Source: Breviolum minutum Mf 1.05b.01 (Eukaryota > Sar > Dinophyceae > Suessiales > Symbiodiniaceae). Taken from it: a stretch of 64,000 bases of DNA. The position numbers and the translations under genes are program-made. Where the stretch lies: contig DF239311.1 in the NCBI GenBank assembly GCA_000507305.1, positions 168,996-232,995 on the forward strand, in the 5' to 3' direction. The notes below the pieces were generated by a model. It was not told where the DNA came from, ran no database searches, and saw only the letters and a list, made by a program, of their open reading frames with translations. Shown in pieces: positions 1 to 10,265 of the stretch (its first letter is position 1; the number at the start of each line of letters is the position of its first letter).

Positions 1-78
1 TTGCAGGGTTTTAAGTCCATGCCAGGTGGTTTTTTGGTCGGGATTTTCTAAAGAATTATCACTATTGCTTATTTTCAG

Positions 79-148
79 GGTGACGCCAAACCCAAGAATG
101 GCACCCTACTCCTGTCATGGACGACCTAGCTGGTTGAAGATTCACGAT
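79..148 (+). CDS. Possible short exon, unknown protein
   Basis: Follows a pyrimidine-rich acceptor (TTATTTTCAG|G). One frame stays open for about 23 codons (VTPNPRMAPYSCHGRPSWLK) and is richer in GC than its surroundings. The donor is not clear and the domain is not recognised. It could be chance. Confidence 0.4.
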
Positions 149-429
149 TGATTGGAAAAGGAGCATTATCTTTCGCAAGTGATGTAAGGAGAGTACATAT
201 AACGTACTCAATGGAGTCTTGGTTGGTTAAGGTTGGTGGTTTATCATCCTAGGATATCCCTTGTGGGATGGACTAGGGTACCCCAAGCTTGGTCAACTTG
301 GTTGTTTTTTAAGGCGCGTTCAATCAACTCAACCTGAGAGTGTTCTTGGTCGGTACAAACAGTACCGGAAAAAAACCACAAGTTTACCAGGTTTAGCTGA
401 TGCAATGCTGGACTAAACGGTTTTGATGA

Positions 430-529
430 TCGGTGGTGGCCGTGTCAACTATTTTTTAATATTCACCCCGAAAATTGGGGAAGATGAACCCATTTTGACT
501 CATATTTTTCAATTGGTTTAAGCCTAGTT
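430..529 (+). mobile_element. IR-C element, decayed
   Basis: Has the IR-C interior (attttttaat.ttcaccccg, then ttggggaagatgaaccc and ttttgactcatatttttcaa). Both terminal repeats are eroded: the left lacks CTAG and the right lacks CCACCAA. It probably no longer splices by itself. Confidence 0.65.
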
Positions 530-649
530 GCGCTCTGGCGACTTGTTTTTGGATCCAACATGTAGCCGCAGCCCTGTTGATTTGACAGTCCAATCCTGCT
601 ATAGCTGAAGACTTAAACGAAACCCAAGTGCATGGAATGAATCATTACC

Positions 650-757
650 CATAGGATCCATGAATGATATATTGACCATTATTTACCCACAGTTGGCTGA
701 TTTTTTATGGTAAATGTATGTAAATGTAGGTGAACATGCCATACATGGATCCTATGA
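650..757. mobile_element. IR-D palindromic element
   Basis: Left end CATAGGATCCATG pairs with right end CATGGATCCTATG. The interior carries the IR-D hairpin arms (tatattgacc and aatgtaggtgaacatgcc). There is no coding capacity. Confidence 0.8.
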
Positions 758-960
758 ACTATGGGGATCAACTCTCAACCTCAACTAGTTGGATTTCAGC
801 CATCCACCTTTGTGCCTTGCTATATTCACCTTTGCGAATGATACGCCATTGATGGATGAAACAGTCTGGTGCAGAAGTCACCTGGATTCTTGATTCGTTG
901 TATCATTAAAACATGTTGCTGAGTGCAGATCAACATGGAGATTTGACCCGCATTTCAAAC

Positions 961-1050
961 CCATAGGATCCATGTTCGGTATATTCACCTACATTTGGCA
1001 TAAATTTTGTGATAAATGTAGATAAATACACCATACATGGATGCTGTGGG
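961..1050. mobile_element. IR-D palindromic element
   Basis: Ends CCATAGGATCCATG and CATGGATGCTGTGG. The inner arms are GGTATATTCACCTACATTT and AAATGTAGATAAATACACC. It lies about 200 bases after the previous IR-D copy. Confidence 0.85.
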
Positions 1051-1382
1051 AACTGGTGTTTTCAATTTTTGAAGTTCCTGTTTCTGCAGTGTGATTTCTT
1101 GGATCTGCCAGGAGAGTGGGCATGACCGGCCGCAAGCAAAAAAGTCGGGGTCCGTTTTATGCAGCCGTTGTTGGCACCATAGTAACAAGGACCAGCTGGC
1201 TTTTGTGTAAGATCGTACCTGTCTCAAAAGAAACACACACAATTTTTCCATTTGGAGGTGTTTTCTTGGTTGGTTTTCTGGATGAAGTACCGTACCAAAA
1301 GAAAAGGATGTTCAACCAATCGGTGGGATTTTTTTACAGATGCACAGTTTAAGGTTTGGATTTAGGAATGATTATCCAAAGT

Positions 1383-1489
1383 CACCTTGGGGTAACATTT
1401 TTTTGCTGACTCGAAAATGGAGGCCATTTGTGAAGATGTATACATTTCCTATAGATTTTCTCAGCCAGCGACATTTTAGTTGAAGGTAG
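1383..1489. mobile_element. IR-B element
   Basis: Terminal repeats are imperfect (ggtaacatttttttgctgac against gccagcgacattttagttg). The centre matches the IR-B core: gaagatgtatacatttccta. Confidence 0.6.
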
Positions 1490-1787
1490 ATTATGATGTT
1501 TCAGTGGAACCGTTGAATCAAATTTGTACATGTGTGTGTTGAAACACCTCGGTTTTTGGTTCAAGTAGGGGGGTGGGCACCGCAGATGCTACATGCTACA
1601 GATGTTAACATGATCCACGTTAATCAATCTCTGCTTTAAGTAATTTTAGCTAGTGATAAGATCTAAAAAAGAAACAACTCTCAGAAAATCGCATCAACAA
1701 AAACACAGCTTTCTGTGCTACATACCAATGACAAAAGTTGATCTTGTTAGATTGGATGGTGGGAAGGCCTGCACGTTTTTTTTCAAG

Positions 1788-1865
1788 CCTGAACACTGCA
1801 AGACTCAGCGGAGAACACCCGTTTCACCCGTTTCACCCATGGATTCGGGAGGTGGCTGGGGACGG
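1788..1865 (+). CDS. Exon, Ser/Pro/Gly-rich linker
   Basis: Bounded by a strong acceptor (TTTTTTTTCAAG|) and a strong donor (GACGG|GTGAGT). Exactly 26 codons, phase 0 at both ends. The peptide starts PEHCKTQRRTPV, then contains two VSP repeats and ends MDSGGGWGR, so it reads as a flexible linker. No domain is recognised. It is the first well-supported exon in the window; the next confident one is 3.2 kb downstream. Confidence 0.87.
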
Positions 1866-2224
1866 GTGAGTGATGTCACCCCCGGCACCCTGTTATTGCT
1901 GAAGACTTAAGGGGTTCTCCTCACATAAGGAATGAACAAGTAGTGTTTTTGATACCATTCTGCAAAGTATGTACATTTTGCTGGCCATCTTTACAGATGT
2001 ACTTTGGTTGCATCCCCCGTGCCACTTGCACTTAGCAAATTTTGAACACCAGAAATAATATCGTTGGAGCAAATGATAATGACTCAATCTCAACTGTGTG
2101 TATCATTATGCAGCAGCGAATAGCAACACAAATCACATCTGGGTCACAGTTTGGGTGCATGTCTTTTGATGGATTCCACAGCCAAGCTAGAAAAACACAA
2201 TCTTGCTAACTGGTTGAACTTGCT

Positions 2225-2338
2225 CCCCTCCCTAAAACTAACAGTTCGCCTCTGAACATCAGTGGTTGGATGAGGAACTTTCTTTTTTGGGGCCCAGCCT
2301 ATCTTCAGGGGCGAATCCCTGTTAGTTTAAGAGAGGGC
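2225..2338. mobile_element. IR-A element
   Basis: Left end CCCTCCCTAAAACTAACAG, right end CTGTTAGTTTAAGAGAGGGC. The interior has the family features TTCGCC, GGTTGGA and CCTATCTTCAGGGGCGAA. Confidence 0.8.
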
Positions 2339-2949
2339 CCTATCCTGACCCCTCAGAACTAGCTATTTTGAGGATCCAAACCCGACAGGTTCAAACCCTT
2401 TCCACTTGGAGGATCCAGTGATCCTTAGGGTGGGTGAATTTTTCCGAGACATCCAACCGGGTTACCAGGTCATGACTTCATGGTGGATGGCCTCTATCGC
2501 ATCTTCCGGCAAGAGTCTTTAGAGGAGATTGCGTCCTGATGGTTGGTGTACACCCTCCTTGTGCCCCCTTGCCTGTAAGAGTCACAAGGATTTTGGCATG
2601 TATATATACTAGGGGATTTCAACCTTAACCTTCATTTACCATTATTATGCCCGCGAAAATTAACATGCTTCCTGAAAAGGGACCATTTTAAAAGGACCGG
2701 TCATCAATTTTGATCAATTTTCTTTTTGAGGGGGTATTTTTTTGTGTTTTGTTGTTGGAAGGTTTGGGTTTCCTGAATTGAAGGCAGCTGTTTTTACACT
2801 TTTCATCCGAGTTGGACAACGGTTTCTACCTTTGAAGGGATGACTAGGATGACATAGAGAGAGAGGGAGAGAGAGAGCAAAGACAAATTTAAGTGTCAAA
2901 AGTTTTAGTTCAGATAGCAGTCCAATTGGCAGGTGTTGTTTACAACTTA

Positions 2950-2982
2950 TATGTATATAATATATATATATATATATATTTA
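2950..2982. repeat. (TA)n microsatellite
   Basis: Alternating TA run with few interruptions inside a longer AT-rich tract. Confidence 0.8.
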
Positions 2983-3432
2983 TACATATACACATGTTTA
3001 TTTTTTGATTTCTCAGCATTTGTGTACATACATGTGTACATACCTATATACCGGGTACAGGTTGCCTGATCAGGTAGGCATCATTTATATTAGCTACAGT
3101 ATTTCCCTGCCAGAAAACTGCATGTCTTGCTTTGCTTGTTTTACACGTTTATTCATGGCCGCTGGCTTGAGAATCGAAGACGTTGTGGTGAATTGATCTT
3201 TCAAAGTTTTCAAGCCCCATAGATTCATGTGAACCTTTACCAACTAAACTCCACTTCTCCATATTTACATATATATAGATGCATATACACCATGTTTACG
3301 TAGTCAATCTAGAGATTATGATAATATGTATATTATATATATTCTTCTTATATATATGTATATATTTATTTCTTTTCATTATATACATATCTTTTTTTTG
3401 GGGGGGGGTGTGATCTACTATTGTATACACAG

Positions 3433-3697
3433 ATGTTCCAGCAATGATTTTGAGTCAACCATCGGATCCGTAATTTGGATTTACCCCTTCTCATCCACTA
3501 ACAGGTTGATTAACTCATTTGGGAATCCTTGTTCAACCATAGGGGGAATCCCAGTTTATACAGAATTATTTGAGGATTCCCTACTAGAAGTGCAATGTCA
3601 TCCTGGTGGTGACGATTGCATCCTGGGCGGGGTAGTAGATCCAATGTATCTTCCCTCATCCAACAATTTAGGACAAATTATAGCGACCGAAGCGTGA
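3433..3697 (+). CDS. Unassigned open frame, about 88 residues
   Basis: A single frame is open for about 265 bases in an AT-rich region and ends at TGA. The peptide is balanced and not repetitive, with stretches such as IPVYTELFEDSLLEVQC and HPGGDDCILGGVVDP. It has no LRR signature. It might be an exon, or debris of a mobile or viral element. No family is recognised, and no IR element lies inside it. Confidence 0.45.
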
Positions 3698-3885
3698 TTT
3701 CGGTCACCTCAAAATGTGTTAATTGTAAGGGTCCCCTTCAAAATACCCGAACATTCAGGTTTAGGAATTTTTAGACAAATGTCGCCTAGATTTATAAGGA
3801 TCAGGCCTTGCGATCCTCTCTACTTAGAGTGGGTAAAGTGAAGGTTAATACCAAAAAGGGGTCCCCTATAGTAAAATTCAACGGC

Positions 3886-3993
3886 CTACCCTCCCTGAAA
3901 CTAACAGTTCGCACCTGAAAATGGATGGTTGGAAGATGAATTTCCTTTTGGGATGGCCTATGTTCAGGGGCAAACGGGTGTAACTTCTAGGGT
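3886..3993. mobile_element. IR-A element, right end decayed
   Basis: Left end CTACCCTCCCTGAAACTAAC is intact. The interior GTTCGCACCTGAAAATGG and GGATGGTTGGAAG match the family; the right end (taacttctagggt) is eroded. Confidence 0.75.
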
Positions 3994-4237
3994 CAATGAA
4001 TCAGCCATGAAACGCGTGTTTTTTTCTTTAACAACGAAATTGCAGGAGAACTTGTTGGCTTTGGAGGCGGCCGTTTGGTGGGAAGGGTAACCGTTGGGGC
4101 ATGAAGAATTGGTTTCCATGGGCTTCCAAAACCTACATGTTTTCAGAGTTTTTATGGTACCTAACCTGGTTGTTCAGGTGTCCAAAACCTGTATTTTTCA
4201 TGGTTTTGGGGGGGCTCATGGTATATGCCGGGTAAAC

Positions 4238-4360
4238 ATACCCTAGTGATCCAATCACCGAAACTGAGACTGGCTTCATGGAACCTAAACACTATGCGTT
4301 TCGGAGGTGATTGGACATCCCAATCATCAGCTGAGAATATGACGATTGATGCCTAGGGAT
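4238..4360. mobile_element. IR-J element
   Basis: Starts ACCCTAGTGATCCAATC and ends CCCAATCATCAGCTGAGA then GATGCCTAGGGAT. Shares this layout with the copy at 29644-29762. Confidence 0.65.
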
Positions 4361-4559
4361 ATGGTTCTCATCATGTTCCATGATAGGTTTGCAATTATCA
4401 TATTAATTACATGTTAGTCAACGCAGCTCGCAAACTTGATCCGATCCGTTCTTTTAGAGTGGCCAATTTGGTGGTTCCGGCAGTGAAATGGAGAAAAATG
4501 AAACCAGCTGCTTTTAAAAAGGACCATTTGGTAACAGTTGATGTTTCAAAACCCGTGCG

Positions 4560-4675
4560 TTGCTGGATGGTTTCAAAGATTTTTTACTTGGAATTATGAT
4601 CCCCAAAATTAGGGAACTGAGCCAATTTGATGCGCATGCTTTTCAAATGAGTGGTTCACCTACAAAACTAGTTTG
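4560..4675 (+). mobile_element. IR-C relict
   Basis: Shows worn IR-C landmarks in order: GGATGGTTTCAAAGATTTTTTA, CCAATTTGATG.GCAT, TTTTCAAATGAGTGGTTCA and a terminal ACTAG. It is too diverged to be a working self-spliced element. Confidence 0.45.
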
Positions 4676-5112
4676 GAGTTTTAGGTGTTTGTTTGTCGTT
4701 TTCCTCCATGATAAATGGATGTTCTCCAATTTTCTTGGATGTGTTGAAACCACTTGGATGTTGGTTCAAATCCTTTCCGATGTAGTTGGCTTTTTGAGAT
4801 TTGGTGCAACATGGCGTTTCACATTGCATCGTCATCCCAGCTATTTCCCCTGAAACTTGGGGGAAATAAGAGTACCATAAGAATACCAGTCCTTGGGTGT
4901 TTCGAAAATCTTTCACTCAAAATTGATATGGCAACCCAAAGGTGGAGGTTTGAAAGATGTTATTTTCCTTATTCAATTGGATGGAATATTTAGGTTCCAG
5001 CCATTAATTTCGGAGGGAAAAAAAAACAAGTTACCATCCCCCCCTCCATTCACGAAGGATTTTCGCCTGGGAAAAAAAAACACGGCAAAAATCACCCATC
5101 CTCACCTTGCAG

Positions 5113-5208
5113 GCATCCGCGTCTCCAGCATTGGTGGAGCAAGTGAAGCGACGTTGTGGTGAGGAGCAGTTGCGACAGGCCATTGCCACTGCCCTACCTT
5201 GGCCGAAG
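5113..5208 (+). CDS. Exon, helical segment
   Basis: Acceptor CTCACCTTGCAG|G and donor CCGAAG|GTGCAA. Exactly 32 codons in phase 0/0, GC-rich against an AT-rich intron. The peptide ASASPALVEQVKRR...LPWPK predicts one amphipathic helix (EEQLRQAIATAL) after a short Ala/Ser/Pro lead. No domain is recognised. An exon of identical length and phase lies at 49071-49166. Confidence 0.88.
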
Positions 5209-6031
5209 GTGCAAAATGGGATCCCCAAAGGCTAGGAATAATCCTGGTGGTGACTGTTGCTGGGTTTCGGGAGCATCCCAACATAAAACTAGATGTGTAT
5301 ATAAAATACATGTATAATTAGCCTTTGCATAGTATATATATATATATCATTGAATGTTGGCTCACTATGGATCAAGCGGGTTTGCAAGAGCTTAAAGACA
5401 TGAGTGGATAAGTACAGTTTTGATTGGGAAAGGTTCCAATCTTGCAACATTGCAAGGAGAAAAGTAAAACATTAAAATCAACTTCTCAGGCAGATTGCTG
5501 GCGCTTGACGCAAGAGTATGAGCTCCATTGAAACATGATGGTTTGGAAGTACTTGAATGTTCATCTCCGGTTATTAGGCCCTAACTTCTCGTGGATATAC
5601 TAGAAATTGATGTGTTCACCAGGCAGCTCAGCAACTGTTAAATTTCAAGCATGAAATGGGAAGCTTGAGAAATCACTGCGGATGCAAATAGTTATCAAAG
5701 CACTCAGCACGTGAGTGGTTTTGTCATCCATTTAACACGGCCACTTTTCAGTTGTTAAAAATGGAGGTATTTGGTCAAAAATTGCCAGTACATAAGGGTA
5801 TGTAAGGGCTTTGGTTTTCGGGAGTAGGTTTGCTGTCGATGGATTTTTTGTTGGTTCTCGTAGCAGGTGACAGGTAGCATGTGACTCACGAACCAAGACA
5901 AGGATGTGGGGATACCCCACTGGTGCCATTTCGTGCCGAGTAGCAGTAAGCAGGTATATGATCATGTACTACATATGGACATCACACCTTGATGTTTTAC
6001 AAGGTTGTCATTGTTTTCCAACTTGGCAAAG
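5209..6031. other. Non-coding stretch
   Basis: No exon supported. Contains a short (TA)n run near 5334-5348. No recognised element family. Confidence 0.5.
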
Positions 6032-6151
6032 GTGCAGAGTCAAAGTCTCCACGCTGTTGCGGTGATGCTGATGAAACACAGCTACCAGGCCCACCCGTTG
6101 AATCCGTTCTCAAGATGATCGTTTTTGGGTCAGCATTGACCAGGAACACAG
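6032..6151 (+). CDS. Exon, unknown protein
   Basis: Acceptor GGCAAAG|G (or CAG six bases later) and donor AACACAG|GTAAAT. The open frame reads GAESKSPRCCGDADETQLPG followed by a hydrophobic stretch, VLKMIVFGSALT. The other frames have stops. Function unknown. Confidence 0.72.
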
Positions 6152-6750
6152 GTAAATTGGCATGTTTTTAGGAGTTCATGGTCAATTATGAGCTTGAACT
6201 TCAGGATCAAAATACCACGCAACAAAAGGTTCGCCCCCATTTAGGCGTACACACCACATCATTTTCCGAGGAACTATGCCATGTACTTTGCAGATGGCCT
6301 TTTGGAAACCAATTTTGGTCTACCAATTCAAAAAGTGGGGTCTGCCGATGGGAAAATGCCATCGTTGACACGAAGTCGGGTTTACATATCACGTTTTAAG
6401 CCGCTGCTTTCAGTGCATCCCAAAGAAATGGGCCTTCAGGGGTCGTGAATTTTGACCATTGTGCTAAGGTACTTGGATGGTAAATTTGATTTTGTGAGCG
6501 TTTGATGAGCACAATGTTTGATCCACCTGGGTAATCATGGGTATGTGAGGTGAGGATTGTTCATGCACCTCACTTTCTCACCCCAGCAAGTCCACATCTT
6601 TGTATTCACATTTGATGTGCGTGTGTGTATTTTTTTCAAACGGAGAAAGAGTGTATACAGATATGGTTTTGTATATATTTGCTCTTTGAGAACATCAAAA
6701 CCTTCACAAAAAAACCTAAGCAGCGGGAGGAATCTCGAATCTCAACAAGC

Positions 6751-6868
6751 TACCCTGCCTGAAACTAACAGTTCGCACCTGAAAAATGGATGGTTGGAAT
6801 ACGATCGTTTCCTTTTGGGGTTAACCGGCCTATTTTCAGTGGCAAGGCTTGTAGTTTCAGGCAGGGTA
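6751..6868. mobile_element. IR-A element with perfect ends
   Basis: TACCCTGCCTGAAACTA at the left and TAGTTTCAGGCAGGGTA at the right pair over all 17 bases. Interior GTTCGCACCTGAAAAATGG and GGATGGTTGGAA are typical. Probably a recent copy. Confidence 0.9.
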
Positions 6869-6981
6869 CTACCCAGGTATATAGGGATTAAAGTAAGCGT
6901 AAACCAACCATCGTGGAATGTCATAAGGGTTTGGTTTACGTTGCTCATTTTGCTGAGTGTAAATCCTTCTCCAATCTCCAG

Positions 6982-7080
6982 GTTTGGTCCTTGCGCCATG
7001 CCTTGCAACATGCCTTGATGCGCCGTGGGGATGATGGGAAACGCAGCGAAAGTCCCCGAGAAAGGCGAGGGACAACTCAC
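6982..7080 (+). CDS. Exon, basic peptide
   Basis: Acceptor CCAATCTCCAG|G. The open frame reads VWSLRHALQHALMRRGDD followed by an Arg/Glu-rich run. GC-rich relative to its flanks. The donor is uncertain, with no clean GT near 7080. Confidence 0.6.
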
Positions 7081-7663
7081 CATGAAAAAACGGGGTTAAG
7101 GGGGTTCTTTTTTTGGAAGTTTGGGGGGGGTTGAGGAAAAGGATTCTGTTCTTTTCATTCAAAGTTGTGTGTTCTTTACTGTGTGGTTTCTCTCCTTTTT
7201 TGATTCATTTGTTGGCTGTTTTTGGGGGGTGGAATTGGTGAAGTTTCCTGATTCAGGATGTGTTGAGAGTGATCGTTTGGCGTATACACCTGGCATTGAC
7301 TCCTGTTGGGTTTGCTTCATGCTGGTAGTAGGGATAGATAGCCCATCTTTGTCTCACATACGAACCATTTAAACTAACAGGGCATGGTACTGTTTACAGT
7401 ATTCCCTCATCATCACAAAAACGGCCAGAGGGTTGGGCTGATTGTAACCCAAGTCAATTGACATCTAGATGGAAAAAGACATTCCCTGCTTGGTTTTCTT
7501 TGTTGGTCACATCCCTAGACATCCAAAAAGGTGTGTTGTTCTTGCATGTTTTCGGGGTCAAAATACCGAACCTCAGGTGGTGGTCGTGTATCTTAGGTTC
7601 CCAAGATCACTGGAGATCGCCCTTTTGTTTTTGTTGGCCCATGATGTGTCCATTGGTCGTCAG

Positions 7664-7784
7664 GCAGGGACGCTTAGACGACTTCTTCTCGGTGTGGAAG
7701 GAAAGTCCTCGAAAGGTTCACTTGGAAGGCTCCGTGGTTCAACAGGGACGGAGACGATACAACGAGCTGAAGTTTCCAGAATAA
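7664..7784 (+). CDS. Possible terminal exon ending in TAA
   Basis: Acceptor GGTCGTCAG|G. The frame QGRLDDFFSVWKESPRKVHL runs to YNELKFPE and stops at TAA 7782-7784. AT-rich sequence without exon signals follows, so this may be the 3' end of a first gene. A second frame is also open here, so the assignment is moderate. Confidence 0.6.
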
Positions 7785-8221
7785 ACTCGGAGTTTTTGGG
7801 ATCTTGAAAAAAGTTAGACTATAATTATACTGATACTAAATGATACCCATATTGTAATGTTATACAGGGGTTCTTATGATTTAATCAAGATAATTCAATA
7901 AAGAATCTCGATTACACTTAATAATTTCATATCGTACATTTACGAAAGTTCTCCAGAAAAAATCATGATCATGGTTTCAGGAATAGGAAATCTCCTCTTC
8001 CAAAACGGTGAATATGTTTGAAGGTCTTTCAGGATGCAGGCAGCGGACCTTTTTGTGAGTCAGAACTCCACTCTTTGAGTAAATAACAGGGTACCGTGGA
8101 TGGATTTTGGGAATCTTCATCCCGATTTCCACCAAAAGGTAGCTTAGTAAAGGAAATCCAAGTTGGTGAGAGTTTTAGCCCGCCCCTATACTCATAATTT
8201 TTACATGTGTATAATATGCCC
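7785..8221. other. Possible 3' flank and intergenic DNA
   Basis: AT-rich. A short acceptor/donor pair (CTTTCAG| at about 8033 and |GTGAGT at 8055) could bound a tiny exon, but 22 bases is too little to judge. Confidence 0.4.
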
Positions 8222-8302
8222 TTCCACCAATCTTCCCTGGCGCTGCAAGCATCTTCGAGTCTCCTTGCTGAATGGAGCATGTCTGAATTCTGCATCCAAG
8301 AG
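8222..8302 (+). CDS. Exon, unknown protein
   Basis: The open frame contains SSLALQASSSLLAEWSMSEF and ends CIQE at donor CAAGAG|GTTGTC. The acceptor is unclear. The opposite strand is also open here; + was chosen because every phase-checked exon is on +. Confidence 0.5.
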
Positions 8303-8398
8303 GTTGTCACCTTCAAATATCTCCTATTATCACTTCAGATGTATATATATACATAACTTAATTTCACATTCACATAATATGCTATTCGAATTAAGATA

Positions 8399-8503
8399 CT
8401 AGGTGGTGGTTTCAAACATTTTTTATTTTCACCCCTACCTGGGGAAATGATCCAATTTGACGAGCATATTTTTCAAAGGGGTTGGTGAAAAACCACCAAC
8501 CAG
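8399..8503 (+). mobile_element. IR-C element
   Basis: CTAGGTGGTGGTTTCAAAC at the left and AACCACCAACCAGG at the right. The interior TTTTATTTTCACCCCTACC and GACGAGCATATTTTTCAAAG is typical. It would splice as GTGGTGG...CAACCAG. It sits in the intron before the 8547 exon. Confidence 0.85.
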
Positions 8504-8546
8504 GATATCATGATTCATAACCGGGTGATTTCTGGTTTTCTCCCAG

Positions 8547-8690
8547 CATTTCCAAGCAACTCCCAAGGCGGCTCGACTCCATCTCCATGGCCCTTGGAAT
8601 CCACCACGGTGGGTGAAAGTTGGAAGGATCGTGCCAGCCGCAGTCGACGCTCAGCTGGGAATGGAAGCCTGGAAGAGAACTACTCTCCAG
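8547..8690 (+). CDS. Exon, Ser/Arg-rich linker
   Basis: Acceptor TTTTCTCCCAG|. The open frame FPSNSQGGSTPSPWPLESTT continues into SWKDRASRSRRSAGNGSLEE. The composition is that of a low-complexity Ser/Pro/Arg linker. An IR-E element starts at the exon's end, so the donor lies in or beside that element; no clean GT is visible. Confidence 0.7.
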
Positions 8691-8691
8691 G

Positions 8692-8778
8692 GAAGTAACA
8701 TATCCCCTACCGTTTGGCACTTTTGAGTCGATGTTTTTCCTTTTTCGCAGGTGGGATATGTTAGTTCCTTGGATGGTA
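8692..8778. mobile_element. IR-E element
   Basis: Left end TACTCTCCAGGGAAGTAACA, right end TTAGTTCCTTGGATGGTA. Interior CACTTTTGAGTCGATG and CAGGTGGGATATG. First of three IR-E stretches within 310 bases. Confidence 0.8.
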
Positions 8779-8796
8779 ATATATTCTTTTTCAAAA

Positions 8797-8842
8797 GGGC
8801 ACTTTTGAGTGGATGATTTTCCTTTTTTTCCAGGTGGGATAT
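8797..8842. mobile_element. IR-E partial copy
   Basis: Only the interior remains: CACTTTTGAGTGGATGATTTTCC followed by CCAGGTGGGATATC. Confidence 0.7.
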
Positions 8843-8889
8843 CAGCCATTTACCAACCATTGATCCTAACTTCCAACGGGACATCCAAG

Positions 8890-9001
8890 TAGGGAACTAA
8901 AATATCCCCTGGCAGCGCAGCGTCTCCTAGCAGCCGGCACTTTTGAGTGGATGATTTTCCGAACTTCCCAAGTAGGATATGTATCGGTTCCCTGGAGGGT
9001 A
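8890..9001. mobile_element. IR-E element
   Basis: Left end AGTAGGGAACTAAAATATCCCC, right end GGATATGTATCGGTTCCC then TGGAGGGTA. Interior CACTTTTGAGTGGATGATTTTCC. Confidence 0.8.
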
Positions 9002-9175
9002 TCCTGAGATGATTGGAACACTCCAATGACTATCTGAGAATTTGATTTGGATATGCCTATAGGGGTATGAGATGTATGATGTATCTTTAGGGGGGATTGA
9101 CATGATCATGTTTAATCAACAGTTAGCTTGGTTAAGGTTTGTCTAAACATCGCCGATTTGCAAGGGATTTGCTGA

Positions 9176-9337
9176 CCAACACCTATGCCGGATGCCATAA
9201 TCATCATCAATTCTCAGACCTCAGTCGAGCCTGACTGCTCCCTGATGGACCAGCGAGTTTCTGCAATTTATCTTCCACGGTTACCAAGAGGGATGCTGCA
9301 CAAATCTTACCATCTATTTGCCATTGATCGAAATTAG
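9176..9337 (+). CDS. Possible exon, unknown protein
   Basis: Open frame of 53 codons to TAG (PTPMPDAIIIINSQTSVEPD, then MDQRVSAIYLPRLPRGML). Splice sites are not resolved. A second + frame downstream (9318-9533) is also open, so intron positions here are unclear. Confidence 0.5.
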   Translation, partial: PTPMPDAIIIINSQTSVEPDCSLMDQRVSAIYLPRLPRGMLHKSYHLFAIDRN

Positions 9338-9690
9338 ATACTGCCGTGGACTCCAAGTAAATGGCACCTGCCTCGCAGAAAGCTTAGTTCATCATAGACC
9401 TGCATACTACACTAAAGACAACTTGGGAGTAGCGATTGCCATCATCTCCTTTGACTTTGGTGTGAATTCAAAGAAATTCAATATGTTGGATATGCAAGAT
9501 CAGATGCTACTGTATATGAAGAATAGCGAATAAAATACCATGTATATAATTCCTTTGATTTCATTCTTCCAAGATTATATAATGTATATAGTATATACTA
9601 TATACATCAGTTTTATATTTATAAATTAAAATCCGATTTAATTGAAATCTCTTGAGCTTTGGTTCGTGTCATCTCTGAAAATCATCCTAG

Positions 9691-9918
9691 GCTGTACCGC
9701 AAGCAGCACCTGGGAATGGAGCCAAAACGAGGTCACCCAGGAGATCCGTAGACAACGAGGTTGACATCATGTCCTGTAGGCATGTGCGACAAGCAGGGTC
9801 CAAACCTATTCAAGTGAGGGAGTTCTTTCAGGGAGCAGCTGGGTATCTCAGCTCAAGTAAACAGATTTCCGATGAGATCGATGAGCCATGTTCCGTCCCA
9901 CAGTATCAATCAAACAAG
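9691..9918 (+). CDS. Exon, 76 codons, unknown domain
   Basis: Acceptor AATCATCCTAG|G and donor CAAACAAG|GTCTTC. Exactly 228 bases in phase 0/0 and one continuous frame. It starts AVPQAAPGNGAKTRSPRRSV, a basic linker, and continues into a mixed region (VREFFQGAAGYLSSSKQISD). Among the longest clean exons here. No family recognised. Confidence 0.9.
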
Positions 9919-10045
9919 GTCTTCGTGTTTGGTCCCTTGCTATTATTTCTTTAAGGTTTATGTCTCCTTTGATATCGTGGGAGGGGACATGTAATAACAT
10001 ATGGTGCGTATAAATAAGCACCCAGGATTTACACAGTATCTGCAG

Positions 10046-10127
10046 AGAATTTCGGCTCACTTGGATTTTTTCATGTGATGTTTGATGTTTTACTACGTTC
10101 TACTTCTTCCAAACCAGCCTCAACTAG
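10046..10127 (+). CDS. Exon before an IR-C intron
   Basis: Acceptor AGTATCTGCAG|. The frame ENFGSLGFFHVMFDVLLRST ends TSSKPAST with phase 2 at ACTAG|GTGGTG. The hydrophobic spacing is LRR-like. The intron that follows is an IR-C element; the frame continues as SQSTEDLLQ but stops at a TGA soon after. Confidence 0.65.
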
Positions 10128-10226
10128 GTGGTGATTTGAAATATGTTTTATTTTCACCCCGATCCTTGGGGAAATGATCCAAGCTGACTAAGATTCTTCA
10201 GATGGGTTGGTTCAACCACCAACTAG
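10124..10226 (+). mobile_element. IR-C element acting as an intron
   Basis: CTAGGTGGTGATTTGAAATA at the left and TTCAACCACCAACTAG at the right. It spans GT 10128 to AG 10226, so removing GT...AG deletes the whole element except one CTAG copy. Confidence 0.85.
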
Positions 10227-10265
10227 TCAATCTACCGAAGATCTTCTACAATCATCCTGACGTTT
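10227..10265 (+). CDS. Continuation exon after IR-C intron
   Basis: Rejoins the 10046-10127 frame as SQSTEDLLQSS. The donor is unclear: a TGA follows 11 codons in and no GT precedes it. Confidence 0.4.

Larger units (their letters stand above)
149..1787. other. Non-coding stretch with four repeat elements
   Basis: No exon is supported here with confidence. It holds a decayed IR-C copy, two IR-D palindromes and one IR-B copy (listed separately). A GC-rich patch near 1090-1200 is open on both strands but has no convincing splice sites. Confidence 0.6.
1866..3432. other. Non-coding stretch: repeat element and simple repeats
   Basis: Holds an IR-A copy, a half IR-B end near 2648, a (GA)n tract near 2855-2877 and (TA)n tracts near 2955-2982 and 3325-3365. 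No exon is supported. Confidence 0.6.

Noticed and set aside
650-1050. Spaced palindromes resembling a CRISPR array
   Set aside because: Copies are dispersed over 40 kb, differ in sequence, and have no regular spacers or cas genes; the genome is eukaryotic.
2933-3365. TATATA tracts as promoters
   Set aside because: They are (TA)n microsatellites scattered through introns, without a start codon or exon at a sensible distance.
6557-7018. 153-codon + open frame
   Set aside because: It reads straight through a perfect IR-A element, which is mobile DNA rather than protein-coding.
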